Below are positions 1-11,100 of a stretch of 64,000 nt of DNA, piece by piece. Numbering within the stretch: position 1 is the stretch's first letter; each line of letters starts with the position of its first letter. This DNA is from Anopheles merus (lineage: Eukaryota > Arthropoda > Insecta > Diptera > Culicidae): contig NW_024427588.1 of the NCBI RefSeq assembly GCF_017562075.2, positions 186,001-250,000 of the forward strand, given 5' to 3'. The notes under the pieces are model-generated. The model worked only from the letters and a program-made list of their open reading frames with translations. It ran no database searches and was not told where the DNA came from. The translations under genes and the position numbers were made by a program.

Positions 1-715
1 AGAATTTTCTCATGCCTTCTTCTTCCCTCTTACGGCAAATTTGTCAAGCAGCTCGTCGACCTACCCGTCCCTTGCTACGCCTTATACCCCTCGCCTGAGC
101 GCGCTGTCCAAAGTTTGGATGTGTTGGTGCGCCAGACGGTCAATCGCTGTCAGCCGTCGTCCATGCTTTTTCCCTCCATAGCGCTATCTCTTTCTCGCAT
201 GTGGTCAATGCTCTTGAGTTGCTGTGGCGCTTAAAAAAGCTTTTAACAAACATTGCGGTGATGAAGTTGCATTTTCACAAATCAAAGCTAAAAAGCGCAA
301 TGAGTTCAAACGCTGCAATGTAAAAATCACTAAGGAATCGCTACCTCACGCTGGAGGGTTTGCTGTGCAACGCACAGAACCCTAATTCGCATTAACACGT
401 TCAGTCCGGCGCTGATTTTCATCAACATTCCGTTCCGCCGGCATCTAGAACGCAAGCTGATTGTGAAACCGGTATACTGGAAAGTTCACTGGCAGTCTCT
501 GGGGCCTGTCATCGAACTCAACGTGTTAAGCATTAAGCATAACTTTGTTATACTATGCTTTTGCTTTCGTATGGTGTAGATTACACAGATATACTGAGCC
601 GTCTGCACAAGGGTGTGAGTGTGCGTGTTTGTGCAGCACTTTCGCCAAATGAGTTTTTATCCGGAATGTTATGATCGATCGGTCAAAGAAAGGAAGGTGT
701 TCATGACAGTGGCGG
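1..715 (-). repeat. Dispersed repeat A, copy 1 (cut by window edge)
   Basis: This stretch is the reverse complement of about 33952-34671, with scattered mismatches. Landmarks shared by both copies are the run ending in a lysine/serine-like coding shadow, an internal 138-bp inverted-repeat element, and the boundary near the GCCACTGTCATGAACA-type end. The left side is lost at the window edge. No transposase or reverse transcriptase is encoded, so the class of repeat is unknown. Confidence 0.75.
392..529. mobile_element. 138-bp MITE-like element nested in repeat A
   Basis: The ends are near-inverted repeats: TTAACACGTTCAGTCC at 392-407 and GAACTCAACGTGTTAA at 514-529. A copy of exactly the same length lies at 34129-34266 inside the other repeat A, so it was already present in the parent repeat. 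It is non-coding. The assignment as a MITE is inferred from size and ends. Confidence 0.55.
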
Positions 716-899
716 ATTAGGGGAATCGGGGGCCCTAGGCGGAAAGACGAGTTGATGCCCCTGTAAACGGTAGGTGATGACCACGAGGAGGGGGTACTGG
801 CACACTATACTTAAATTGCCGGCGTGGATGGGGGGTGGTGGCTGGAGGGTGCAAATGTTTCTCGAGCCACGCTGCCTCAACGACCATTTTTCCGGGGTC

Positions 900-1262
900 C
901 TTGTCGCTAATACTCTGTCCACTTGTACACATACGGTATACTACAGACTAGAGATCTTCGGCGACCGCCTAGTCCGCCTACCGTTAGATCCGCCGCTGGT
1001 TCATGACGGTGTTTTTTTTTTATTGTGAAGGTGCATCCTTCCCCCTGCCTGCAGCGTATGCATCGGGCAGGAGCAGTGTGGCAGTTTGCAAGTTGCCCGC
1101 TGGATAGGAGCGGTCCCGTAGCACCGCCATCATTCCGTACATCTTAACAGCATGCCCGTCGTAGGTTCTAACCGCGTATGAACCGTCCGCCGTAGCAAGG
1201 GCTGACTATCCGGCTACGTGGTATTCAAGTTCTGAAAAGGTCTGCACGATCGCGTAGGCCGT
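900..1262 (-). repeat. Dispersed repeat B, copy 1, with SINE-like part
   Basis: The stretch is the reverse complement of about 17638-17990. Both copies carry the same T/A homopolymer near the middle and the same GC-rich arms. The part at about 1165-1262 resembles the tail half of the tRNA-derived SINEs elsewhere in the window (compare 40453-40655), including the element that reads ACTATCCGGCTACGTGGTATT. The copy is non-coding. Confidence 0.65.
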
Positions 1263-1532
1263 AATGAAAATAGCAATAATAATAGTAAGAAGAAGAACTT
1301 AGCATAACAGTCCACACCCTTTCCAAATCAGGTTGTCAGCAGAAGAGTTTGACTTGACTTTGTTGCTGCCGGGCTACCGCTGAGGCGCTACAAATCAACG
1401 GAATGCAATCGACCAAAACATGAACCTACCGATCCGAACCCATGTCAAGGTATTGCCGGTCAATCGACATGATACCGACTCCAAACCAACAAGCCACCAG
1501 ATTCTGGACGGACAGGTGCAGCACCATACCAT
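1263..1532. other. Unassigned DNA between repeat B and LTR remnant
   Basis: No open frame of interest, RNA gene or recognisable repeat is seen. A short AAT/AAG-rich run lies at about 1268-1300. It could include the upstream part of a degraded LTR belonging to the element at 2.7-6.5 kb. Confidence 0.3.
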
Positions 1533-1620
1533 CGTACGCAGAGTACGAGTTGTCATCAAGAGAGCTGTCAGAATTCCTTCTGTTTGGCTCCCATTTTGAG
1601 AGCAGACCGATTTGGAAAAG
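1533..1620 (+). repeat. Direct repeat, probable LTR remnant (left)
   Basis: About 60 bases from 1533 match 6540-6622, starting at TCGTACGCAGAGTACGAG and running through GAGAGCTGTCAGAATTCCTT; the left copy lacks about 16 bases present on the right. GTACGCAGAGTAC is an imperfect hairpin. The position just outside a Ty3/gypsy internal region suggests LTR remnants of that element. The right copy also abuts a Pao/Bel gag start, so it could instead belong to the older Bel element. Confidence 0.45.
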
Positions 1621-1626
1621 CTAAAA

Positions 1627-2703
1627 TAGGGTAACTGTACCAGTTTTCGGCAGTGTACCTATTTTCGGCAGGGTAGCTAAAAACGTGAAATTCTGTACAA
1701 ATGTGGTAAAAAATTTCACAAAACACAATTTTGTAGTGAAAGTGTAATTATTTGATATTCACATACGAAGCTTCACACCATTTCATTACGTATTTTTTAA
1801 ATATCAAATAAATTGTGCTTTTTTTCGGCAGCTTTGCTGTCAGCCAATGGTTCGGCAGGTTTTGTGATTAAGAGAATCAGATCAGTAAAACAATGAAAAA
1901 GTGGTGAATATTAAAGATTTTATGCTTATTTAATTTATTCTAACTTGTTCGGAATTTTAAAATCACGATAAACAAGTTATTTTTCACTTTAAATGCTGCC
2001 GATAATAGGTACACAGTAAATGTTCATTTTTGTCAGCTCAATGTTGTGGGCTCCTGCCGAAACTCGGAACAATAACACACATTGGATTTGGCAGAATATT
2101 TCTTTAAAAATTGATCAGAACACTACAATGCGTATATCGACACATAATATGACCTTTCTTGAACCAAATATCACCAATTTTACGACAAACAATGCACTAA
2201 CTTAAGAGAAAAATAAATATTTGTAAGCCAATTCGCACCGTACGCTATAACCATCAAACTGTCAATGGCTGCTCTGTTTAAACGTCGCATCAAAATGGCT
2301 GTCAAAACGGGCCAAAATAAGCAACATAAAATTATTAATTAAAGTGCTTTTTAACATCAGTATTAGGAAAGTAAGAGTGTAAAATTGCTTTGAACATTTT
2401 TTTGTACATATTTACATAGAAAATAACATTTTCTGACCCGTATTCGCGCTGCCGAAAATAGGAACACAACCTGCCGAAAATAGGAACAGACTGCCGAAAA
2501 TAGGAGCAAAAGCAATGTTTGCATTTTTACGAATATTTATGAAAAGGGCTTTGAACCGGCAAATAAAAAATAGTGTAACATATTATGATAGTTTATCAAC
2601 CAGAATAACATCACTGACATGAAAAATAATAAAAATGTTTATTTGTGAGCAGCTATTGTGAAACTGCTGCACTAGCGTGCCGAAAACTGGTACAGTTACC
2701 CTA
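1627..2703. mobile_element. 1.08-kb TIR element (TAGGGTAACTG ends)
   Basis: Perfect 26-bp terminal inverted repeats at 1627-1652 and 2678-2703 begin TAGGGTAACTGTACC. If the outer TA is the duplicated target, the element proper is GGGT...ACCC. It is AT-rich and has no transposase frame. The terminal motif TGCCGAAAATAGG recurs inside on both strands (about 1660, 1990, 2055, 2451, 2471 and 2491). It interrupts the presumed 5' LTR of the CsRn1-like element, leaving that LTR's last about 25 bases at 2704-2728. The ends resemble those of 23489-25172 and 23605-24882. Confidence 0.8.
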
Positions 2704-2728
2704 AATAAAATTGAACTAAACGCTAAAG

Positions 2729-2747
2729 TGGTGACTCCGACGTGATC
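2729..2747 (+). other. Primer-binding site, tRNA-Trp type
   Basis: TGGTGACTCCGACGTGATC is complementary to the 3' end of tRNA-Trp as I recall it, with one mismatch. A tRNA-Trp primer is characteristic of the CsRn1 clade of Ty3/gypsy elements. It fixes the end of the 5' LTR near 2728. Confidence 0.7.
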
Positions 2748-2784
2748 CGTCAATATTTTTCACAATTACAAACGAATACAAACA

Positions 2785-3464
2785 ATGGAGAAAGAGAACG
2801 CACCCGTACCGTGTGCTCAGCATGTTTATGCTGGTGAAAGTGTAGCATCATCATTCGCACAATTGTCGAGAATACTCCAACTAGTGGAAAATACGCATAT
2901 ATTAAATCAAAGCTGACGGAACATTTCTTTGACAGCCAGCAGCGGCGTTTGCATCGTATGTTGTCTGAAATGCCCCTTGGAGATTTAAAGCCTAGCCATC
3001 TTTTTAACGAGATGAAGCGAGTTGCCGGCGATTCTCTAAGGGACACCTTGCTGCTAGACTTATGGGCAGCTCGACTTCCTGCTCACGCCCAAGCAGCAGT
3101 AATCGCTTCGCGTGGTGATGCCGCTGACAAGACGACTATAGCTGATGCTATTGTCGAATCTATGAGCCTGCGAAATATCAGCTCTATCGATCAGGAAACA
3201 ACTACAACTGCTCTCAATGTAACATCGAGTGACCAACAGATTCAGGATCTTAAATTGGCAATCGACGCATTATAGAAACGACTCGACAAGATCCATCCTA
3301 ATAACCCCCAAGGTCGATCCCGTTCTCGCGCACGTAATACGGATGCTGATCGCGCTAGAGACACATCAAATGGACCATGCTGGTATCATCGTACTTACGG
3401 AAGTAATGCTAGAGTATTTCGCGCACCTTGCTCTGTAGGTAATTGGCCTTCTTCCAGCCAGCAA
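2785..3464 (+). pseudogene. CsRn1-like gag, decayed
   Basis: This is the capsid-type structural protein region of a CsRn1-clade Ty3/gypsy retrotransposon. An ATG at 2785 opens a frame that dies after about 40 codons. The conserved gag frame appears only from about 2853, so N-terminal material is deleted or frameshifted. The segment reading LSEMPLGDLKPSHLFNEM, then LLDLWAARLPAHAQA, is typical of the clade. TAG at 3273-3275 and TGA at 3465-3467 both fall in the same frame as the downstream pol. Between them lies the clade's unusual zinc-binding motif: Cys-x2-His and the last Cys are present near 3380-3436, but the third ligand is Phe instead of Cys. The copy cannot make a normal Gag. Confidence 0.75.
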
Positions 3465-3485
3465 TGACGCCACTCTGCTGATGCT

Positions 3486-6400
3486 GTGGAGGAAAATGGC
3501 GAACTTTCCTCGGCAGCCACAATCTGTCGACTGAAAATTGCAGATTGTTCTACTAATATGCAATTTCTTATCGATACTGGAGCGGATGTTTCCGTCGTTC
3601 CAAAAGGATTAAAATCAGCCAAAATAAAGCCTTCGTCCATCCAATTGTTCGCCGCTAATGGAACTGCTATTGAAGTATACGGTGAAGTGTTACTGAAAGT
3701 AAAGTTTGATCTTCTTATTGACTTAAAACGTGGCCGCCTCATAGACAACACTACCAATTTAGAGTCACGTGGTTTTCTTACCAGAGATATTGACATTTCG
3801 GTGAAAACTTTTTCCGCGGCGTCGCCATTTGTAGATTTACTAAGTGAATTTCCACAAATAACACACCTCGCCCCTATGGGTACAACAACTAAGTCTTCTG
3901 TTATGCATAGAATTGAAACGACTGGCCAGCCTGTATATGCTAGACCTCGAAGACTTTCACCAGAAAAATTCGAAGCAGCCCGTAACGAATTCGAACTTTT
4001 GATGAAATTGGGAATATATCGTCCATCAAGCAGCAATTGGGCTAGTCCTCTCCACATGGTCAAAAAAGCAGATGGAACATGGCGACCATGTGGAGACTAT
4101 CGTGCTCTTAATGCTCAAACTGTTCCGGACCGATATCCGTTGCCATATCTCCAGGATTTTACATCGATGTTACAAGGTAAATGCATATTTTCTAAAATTG
4201 ATCTACAAAAAGCATTCCATCAAGTTCCTATACATCCGGATGATATTCCGAAAACAGCAATTACGACGCCTATCGGAATGTACGAATTTTTATTCATGAC
4301 GTTCGGTTTGCGTAACGCGGCTCAAACCTTTCAGCGATTGATACATGAAGTTGTGTGTTGCTTAGAGTTTGTGTTCCCTTATGTCGACGACCTTTTTGTA
4401 GCGTCCAATTCTCCCGATGAACATAAACAACATCTGAGACAGTTATTTGAGAGACTAAATGAACACAATCTGACCATTAATGTAGCTAAATGTGAATTTG
4501 GTCGCGATAAGCTCAATTTTTTGGGTCACACTGTATCTGCTGAAAGAATTCGCCCATTACCTGATCGTGTACTAGCCATCCAAAACTTTAGCCTTCCGTC
4601 GACAGTAAAGGAACTTAAACGATTCCTGGCAATAATCAATTTTTATCGAAGGTTCATTTCTCATGCCACTGAAGCTCAAATTCCATTATTGAACATGATC
4701 TCGGGAAATAAACGAAACGACTGCTCTCCTTTGTCCTGGACTGACAACACTCTTGCAGCTTTTGATCAATGTAAACAACAACTCGCACAAGCCACCTTAT
4801 TATCTCATCCTGCTAAATCTGCTGAGCTTTCTCTTTGGGTTGATGCCTCAGACATTGCCGCTGGTGCTGTATTACATCAAATTGTGGAGGTAAACGTTCA
4901 ACCCCTGGGATTCTTTTCCAAAAAATTTGATAAAGCGCAGCTGCGGTATAGTACTAACGATCGAGAATTATCAGCAATATATTTGGCAGTACGTCACTTT
5001 AAGTATATGCTGGAAGGGCGCAGCTGTCATATTTACACTGATCATAAACCCATTATATATGCATTTCGCCAAAAACTCGGCAAAACTTCTGATCGGCAAG
5101 CCCGTCAACTAGATTTCATAGGGCAAATAACTACTGACATACGCTACATAAATGGTACAGAAAATATCGTCGCCGATCTGCTGTCTCGCATATCAGCTAT
5201 ACACACATTGCCTTCGATGGATTTTTTTGCGCTGGCAAATGATCAAAAAAATGACGAGGAACTCTGCAAGATATTGCAAGGTACAGCTGAATCGTCGCTG
5301 CAATTAAAATTAATTGAGATTCCAGGCAGCAACACACAATTATATTGTGATTGCTCTACTAATCGTATTCGGCCGTATGTCACACCATCATTTCGAAATA
5401 TTGCGCGGCGAGCGGTACATAATTTATCGCATCTTGGGACACAAAGCACAGCCAAATTGATGACCGAAAGATTCGTTTGGCCAAATATTCGAAAAGATAG
5501 CATTGCCTTTGCGAGAAGTTGTATACAATGCCAACGTTCAAAAATATCAAGGCATACTCAATCACCATTATCCCAATACCCTTCTCCAGACGATCGATTT
5601 TCCCATATTAACATCGACATAGTCGGTCCTTTTCCAATCAGCAGAGGAAATAGGTACTGCTTGACTATAATCGATAGATTTACTCGATGGCCAGAGGCTT
5701 TACCTATTCCGGACATGACTGCTTCTACAATAGCTGATGCTCTAGTTTCGGAATGGATTGCGCGTTTTGGCGCACCCAAATATAATACTTCTGATCAAGG
5801 TAGACAATTTGAGTCATCACTCTTCTTGGAAATAAATCGCATGTTAGGTTCAACTCACCTGCGTACAACTGCATACCATCCTCAAAGCAATGTAATCATC
5901 GAAAGATTCCATAGAACATTTAAAGCAGCTCTTCTCTGCCACGATAATGAACACTGGTGTGAAAATCTCGCAATGATACTACTTGGCTTAAGAACAATAT
6001 ACAAGGAAGATATTAAAGCATCACCAGCTGAGATGGTTTATGGTACCACGCTTCGTATCCCCTCTGAATTTTTCAACGATATTGGCGAAACAACAAATGA
6101 AGCTGAGTTTGTAGCTAATTTACGAAATGCCATGCGATCATTACGCCCCAGACAAACCTCATGGCATGGTTCTCGGAATATTTTTATTCCCACCGAACTA
6201 AAATCGTGTAAATTCGTCTTTATTCGCAATGATTCCATACGACCAACACTTTCACAACCGTACGAAGGGCCTTATGAGGTTATGGATAGAACAGAAAAAA
6301 TCTTTAAGGTCAACGTGAAAGGTCGTACAGTATCTATATCAATAGACCGCCTTAAACCAGCCCACATCCTACAAGAACCTTCTGCAAGTGTTCCTGCTCC

Positions 6401-6494
6401 ACCTACCAGTTCTTCTGAGTTACCACCGACTAGGACCACTCGTTCAGGCCGAAGAGTGGTGTTTCCTACCCATCTTCAACAGTACGTATCCTAG
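3486..6494 (+). CDS. Ty3/gypsy (CsRn1-like) Pol polyprotein
   Basis: This 1002-codon open frame encodes aspartic protease, reverse transcriptase, RNase H and integrase. Visible motifs are DTGADVS for protease (about residue 30), YVDD for the polymerase active site (about 299, codon at 4380), DASD and TDHK for RNase H, and an integrase with a Cys-x2-Cys zinc half-site, IDIVGPF, TSDQG and an IIERF catalytic Glu (about 805). The first codon listed is GTG; there is no clear ATG, because pol is read in the same frame as the upstream gag, which ends at TGA 3465. Pol itself is open throughout, so the element probably died recently or by few hits. It would act in copying element RNA into DNA and inserting it. 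The catalytic aspartate motif SDQG replaces the common SDRG or SDNG. Confidence 0.9.
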   Translation: MEENGELSSAATICRLKIADCSTNMQFLIDTGADVSVVPKGLKSAKIKPSSIQLFAANGTAIEVYGEVLLKVKFDLLIDLKRGRLIDNTTNLESRGFLTRDIDISVKTFSAASPFVDLLSEFPQITHLAPMGTTTKSSVMHRIETTGQPVYARPRRLSPEKFEAARNEFELLMKLGIYRPSSSNWASPLHMVKKADGTWRPCGDYRALNAQTVPDRYPLPYLQDFTSMLQGKCIFSKIDLQKAFHQVPIHPDDIPKTAITTPIGMYEFLFMTFGLRNAAQTFQRLIHEVVCCLEFVFPYVDDLFVASNSPDEHKQHLRQLFERLNEHNLTINVAKCEFGRDKLNFLGHTVSAERIRPLPDRVLAIQNFSLPSTVKELKRFLAIINFYRRFISHATEAQIPLLNMISGNKRNDCSPLSWTDNTLAAFDQCKQQLAQATLLSHPAKSAELSLWVDASDIAAGAVLHQIVEVNVQPLGFFSKKFDKAQLRYSTNDRELSAIYLAVRHFKYMLEGRSCHIYTDHKPIIYAFRQKLGKTSDRQARQLDFIGQITTDIRYINGTENIVADLLSRISAIHTLPSMDFFALANDQKNDEELCKILQGTAESSLQLKLIEIPGSNTQLYCDCSTNRIRPYVTPSFRNIARRAVHNLSHLGTQSTAKLMTERFVWPNIRKDSIAFARSCIQCQRSKISRHTQSPLSQYPSPDDRFSHINIDIVGPFPISRGNRYCLTIIDRFTRWPEALPIPDMTASTIADALVSEWIARFGAPKYNTSDQGRQFESSLFLEINRMLGSTHLRTTAYHPQSNVIIERFHRTFKAALLCHDNEHWCENLAMILLGLRTIYKEDIKASPAEMVYGTTLRIPSEFFNDIGETTNEAEFVANLRNAMRSLRPRQTSWHGSRNIFIPTELKSCKFVFIRNDSIRPTLSQPYEGPYEVMDRTEKIFKVNVKGRTVSISIDRLKPAHILQEPSASVPAPPTSSSELPPTRTTRSGRRVVFPTHLQQYVS

Positions 6495-6539
6495 TCTCGA
6501 AGGGGAATACTTTAGCAGCCCAGTGTGCAGTTCGCGTGG

Positions 6540-6622
6540 CTCGTACGCAGAGTACGAGCTGTCATCAAGAGAGCTGTCAGAATTCCTTGGCGTGAACGAC
6601 CATTCTGTTTGGCGCCCTTATC
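6540..6622 (+). repeat. Direct repeat, probable LTR remnant (right)
   Basis: This is the partner of 1533-1593. It follows the purine run GAAGGGGAAT at about 6497, which could be a polypurine tract, and ends at TGTTTGGCGCCC. It lies just before the start of an old Pao/Bel gag, so TTGGCGCCC could also be that element's primer-binding site. The ownership of this LTR-like piece is unresolved. Confidence 0.4.
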
Positions 6623-6634
6623 TAACCAGTTACA

Positions 6635-7098
6635 ATGTCGCTAATTCGTTCGCCCTTGGCGGTGCCTGGACCGTCAAGGGAGCAGGAGGCTTTGCCTGGA
6701 CCATCTATGGCGCCAGACGCGAACGGAGCTAACCAGAACGAGGACAGCGTTTCAGATGTGTTCCCTATCCTCGATGACATCGCAAGGGTTGAACGCCAAT
6801 TGATCCACCTATTTCGGCAGTTAGATCGCATGGAGGCCAACTACAACCAGAGGAAAACGGACGTTGCGGCACTCAAGCTGATTGCGGTAAGATTAAACGA
6901 ACTTTCTTCCGAAGCAGCAGCCGTGTTTTCTGTGTTATTTGAAGAAACTGATGAAACTAAGTAAAAGCAGGCAGAAGAGCGCTATAGCAGTTTCGATGAC
7001 AGGATGTTTGATCTGAAGGTAAACATACAACAAGGTATGTTGGCTCTTACTCCTAACATTCAAATAACAAAAAGTGATCCCGATCGAGAAAAGCCATG
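6635..7098 (+). pseudogene. Older Pao/Bel gag, 5' part (interrupted)
   Basis: The frame starts at ATG 6635 and encodes a Pao/Bel-type Gag N terminus with a predicted helical stretch (VERQLIHLFRQLDRMEANYNQR). TAA at 6962-6964 breaks the frame, and the homologous reading continues in frame with AEERYSSFDDRMFDLK up to the insertion point at 7098. The remainder resumes after the younger Bel element, at 13677. The split is marked by CCATG on both sides (7094-7098 and 13677-13681), so it was caused by the younger insertion. The copy is dead. Confidence 0.8.
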
Positions 7099-7476
7099 TG
7101 TTCGTTCCCGATTGTAGCACATCACTACTATTGTTCCGATTGTGGCCCATCACTACCTTCGCGGATCGCTACAAATTGTTCGACGGGTCATCGATCGTTT
7201 CGTCATCACGCACACCATTAAAAAATATGCATTATAAATAAAGCGGCAAAGCCAAATTCTACACTCTCTTTGTCATTCAAATCCTCAGCAAGCAACACGC
7301 TTCGCGCATCTCAACAGCAACTCCTTGGCAAACACAAGTGGCACAGAACTCCAAGCAAAACCACCCAGCTTGGTACCACAAAAAAGCACACAATCGGCTC
7401 TTTTCAGAGCCACCGATTCTTTATTAAGAACATCTGTAAAAAATACAAAACACAACGTAGGGTTCCGTACCAAACA
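7099..7476 (+). repeat. 5' LTR of Pao/Bel element
   Basis: The 378-bp LTR starts TGTTCGTTCCCG and ends CCGTACCAAACA. By eye it is identical to 13299-13676. A TATAAATA-like run with an AATAAA-like signal occurs at about 7233-7242. Confidence 0.95.
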
Positions 7477-7477
7477 T

Positions 7478-7495
7478 TGGTGCCGACAAACCAGG
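7478..7495 (+). other. Putative primer-binding site
   Basis: TGGTGCCGACAAACCAGG lies one base after the 5' LTR, in the place of a tRNA primer site. I cannot assign the tRNA with confidence. Confidence 0.5.
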
Positions 7496-7593
7496 ATTAG
7501 ATATCCTGAAAAATTGTGTGCGTTCTGTGGCCACCGTGTGTGTTCCAAGTGTAAAGTTGTACACCGGTTTGTTTCATTCGCGGTCGTTTAAGT

Positions 7594-7955
7594 TCATTCG
7601 CGGCGCGTTGCGCTTCTCAAAGCGACACATAGTGTGTATGTGTGCGCTCGCGAATAATTGTGTACCACTCAGTGTACAAAACGCGTACCACAAAGTGTGT
7701 GTTCTGTGCGCGTCATTCTCAAACTCATTCGCGGCGCGTAGCGCTTCTCAAAGCGACACATAGTGTGTATGTGTGCGCTCGCGAATACTCGTGTACCACC
7801 CACGGTGCAATACGCGTACCACAAAGTGTGTGTTCTGTGCGCGTCATTCTCAAACTCATTCGCGGTACGTAGCGCTTCACAAGCGACACACAGTGTGTGT
7901 GTGTGTGCTCGCGAATAATCGTGTACCACTCAGTGTACAAAAGGCGCTTCACAAT
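7594..7955 (+). repeat. 131-bp tandem repeat in Bel leader
   Basis: Three copies start at TCATTCGCGG: 7594, 7725 and 7856, the last partial. Each carries a short CGCTT...AAGCG stem and GTGTAC-type inverted pieces. The array lies between the primer site and the gag-pol ATG at 8125, where packaging and translation signals of retroelements normally lie. The small open frames on both strands here are products of the repetition. Confidence 0.85.
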
Positions 7956-8124
7956 TCGTGTGATCCATGCGCATTATCCTTGGTGCGCTATCTCGCGGCG
8001 CATATTCTTCGCAAGACAATCAATAATTGTCTGTGCATTTCGCAAAATTTTGTGTACCTCCTCCGAGTACAAAAGTAAAGTGATTTTTTCTCAAGCAACC
8101 GTGTTTGCTCAGTGAACATTAAAA

Positions 8125-11100
8125 ATGACAAAAGCAGACAAGCTTAAGTCAAGGCAAGCCAAACGGCAAAGCCTCATTGTGTCTATGCAGCGGCTTGCGC
8201 AGTTTGCAAAAGACTATACTCCTCAACAACAACAGCAAATACCCGACCGACTTGATCGGTTGTCGAAAATTTGGGAATGTTTCCAAATGGTGCAGGAAGA
8301 CTGCGAGGAATGGGACGATTCCGAAAATGCTACCAGCGAAAACGAAGCGTTATTGTCACAAGCAGAGGAGCTTTACTTCGAAACAAAGGCCGCGTTAACA
8401 AGGTACATTCCGGAAACAGCAGATCAGGTAAAAGAAGAGGTTACCCGCCCAGCAAACGTAAGTGTTAAACTACCTATCATTTCATTACCTGAATTTTGTG
8501 GTGAGCTCACAGAGTGGCTATCCTTTTATGACACCTTTGTTTCACTTGTTCATAATTCTGAAGAAATTTCCAACATCCAAAAATTTCATTACTTGCGTGC
8601 GTCCCTCAAAGGGGAAGCTGCCGGAATAATACAACCAATTCCTATTACAGCAGAAAACTATCAGGTGGCTTGGAAAGCTCTTTTGAATCGATATTCCAAT
8701 AAAGTACATCTTCGTAAAATGCACACACGTGCATTGTTCGAGCTTCCAAAGCTAACCAATAGTCACGCCCCAGACTTGCGACAATTGGCTAACCAATTTC
8801 AGCTACACATCGATATCTTAAAACAATTAGAGGAGAGCATTCCTGACAACAGCACAATTTTTGTGGAACTTCTTGCTACCAAATTGGATAAAGCAACATT
8901 ACAAGCATGGGAAGAACACAATTCCCAAGACATCCAGCCAACTCATCCAAATATGACAAACTTCTTGTTGAAAAGAGCTCAAACAATTGAAGCATTAGCG
9001 TTGCAGACAGGCCACCGCCCAACCACATCTCATTCGAAAATGGGTATACCTAACCATAAATTTTCCAAGAAAATGAGCACTAACACAATTAGTGTGAAAC
9101 AGGACAACACACACACTTGTCCTGCATGCAAAAAAGATGGTCACACGTTGCATCAGTGTCAATCCTTTATCGCTATGCCATGTAAGACGCGTCAAGCGTT
9201 TGTATCACGAAACAAACTTTGTATCAATTGCTTGAGAAGTGGACATTTCTTTCAACAATGCCCTTCTAAGTACTCTTGCCGAATTTGTAAAAGGAAGCAT
9301 CATTCTATTTTACACTATGAAACGCAAACAAATAATAACCCTGAATCAGAAAGCACCACATCTGAATCAAATATCATGGCAACTTTGCATACAATTAGTT
9401 CTGAGCACAGTCCCCAAAACGTGCTTCTCGCAACTGTACTACTACAAGTGGTCGACAAATATGGCCAAAAACATTTTGCACGAGCCTTATTGGACAATGG
9501 TTCACAGCCAAACGCAATTAGTGAAAGATTGTGTCAGCAGTTACATTTAACTCGAAAAAATGTTAACGTTTCCATTGTCGGAGTTGATGGTACAAAAACA
9601 AGCGCAAGGTATCAAATACAAGCGGAAGTACTATCGCGAATAAATAATTTCGCAACAACAATGAACTTTCTAGTTTTGAAAAAGGTTGCTAGTGACACAC
9701 CAATTACACCAGTACCAGCTCATTTTTGGAATGTACCTGCTTCATATCAACTTGCTGATCCTCACTTCAGCACACCAGGGCGCATTGACATGATCATTGG
9801 GGCAGGACATTTTTATTCATTGCTAGGTCCAGGAAGACAAAAATTACCAAACAACAACCAACTTGTTGAAACTGTGTTTGGATGGATTATGACCGGCAAT
9901 ATTCCATCCAAAAATCAAAACGAAGTTACATGTCACGTAGTAACCATGCATCCCACCATTGAAGAACAAATAGAACGATTTTGGAAGATAGATGAACTTC
10001 ACAATTCAAGTTATAGTCTCAACGAAAGAGAATGCGAAAACCATTTCAAAGAAACAGTCTCCCGCGACCACAATGGTCGATATATAGTTGAAATGCCAAA
10101 ACATCCTGATATCACTCAAATGCTTGGTGATTCTAAAAACACAGCTATGCGCAGATTTCAACTACTTGAAAAACGATTAGAAAGCGATACGCATCTCAAG
10201 GCTCAATATCACAAGTTTATGCATGAATATATAACGTTGGGGCACATGACTCTAGTCCCAAGAGAACGGGAAGATTGTTCAGGAGCATTTTATCTTCCCC
10301 ACCATCCTGTGCTGAAGGATTCTAGCTCTACCACCAAGGTCAGAGTTGTGTTTGACGGCTCTGCCAAAACCAGTACCGGTAAATTACTGAACGATGCCTT
10401 ACTAGTAGGGCCGGTGGTACAGGAAGAATTATTGACATTAATTATCAGATTTCGAAAATATGAAATAGCACTCATAGCTGACATCGAAAAGATGTATCGG
10501 CAGGTTACTATGAATCCAACTGATCGACACCTACAGAGAATTTTGTGGAGATTTGACAGCTCTCAGCCCATTCGAACTTATGAGTTAGGAACCGTAACCT
10601 ACGGCCTAGCTCCTTCAGCCTTCCTAGCAACGCGCACTCTAATACAACTTGCCAATGATGAAGGTGATACGTATCTCAAAGCTCGTTCCGTGATTAAAGA
10701 AAACGTTTACGTAGATGATTTGCTAGCAGGAGCAAATAACATCCCAGAAACAATTGAACTACGCAATCAGCTGAATGCTTTGCTACAGAAGGGTGGCTTT
10801 CTCCTTCGCAAATGGTGTTCCAACGCTCCAGCAGTATTAGCTGACCTACCACCTGAACTTGTTGCCACCCATTCTTCCGTCAATTTTGATCCAGATGAAA
10901 GTATCAAAACCTTGGGCATATGCTGGGAGCCTATGTCAGACAAATTTCGTATCAACATAAACATTAATATAATCAAGAGCCCTTATACCAAACGAAAGGT
11001 TCTATCAACCATAGCACAACTATATGATCCACTTGGATTGATTACCCCTATAACTATACGAGCTAAAATACTAATGCAACAATTGTGGCTATTGAACTTG

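Noticed and set aside
7594..8078. Several overlapping small frames on both strands in the Bel leader
   Set aside because: Tandem-repeat artefacts located between primer site and the real ATG.
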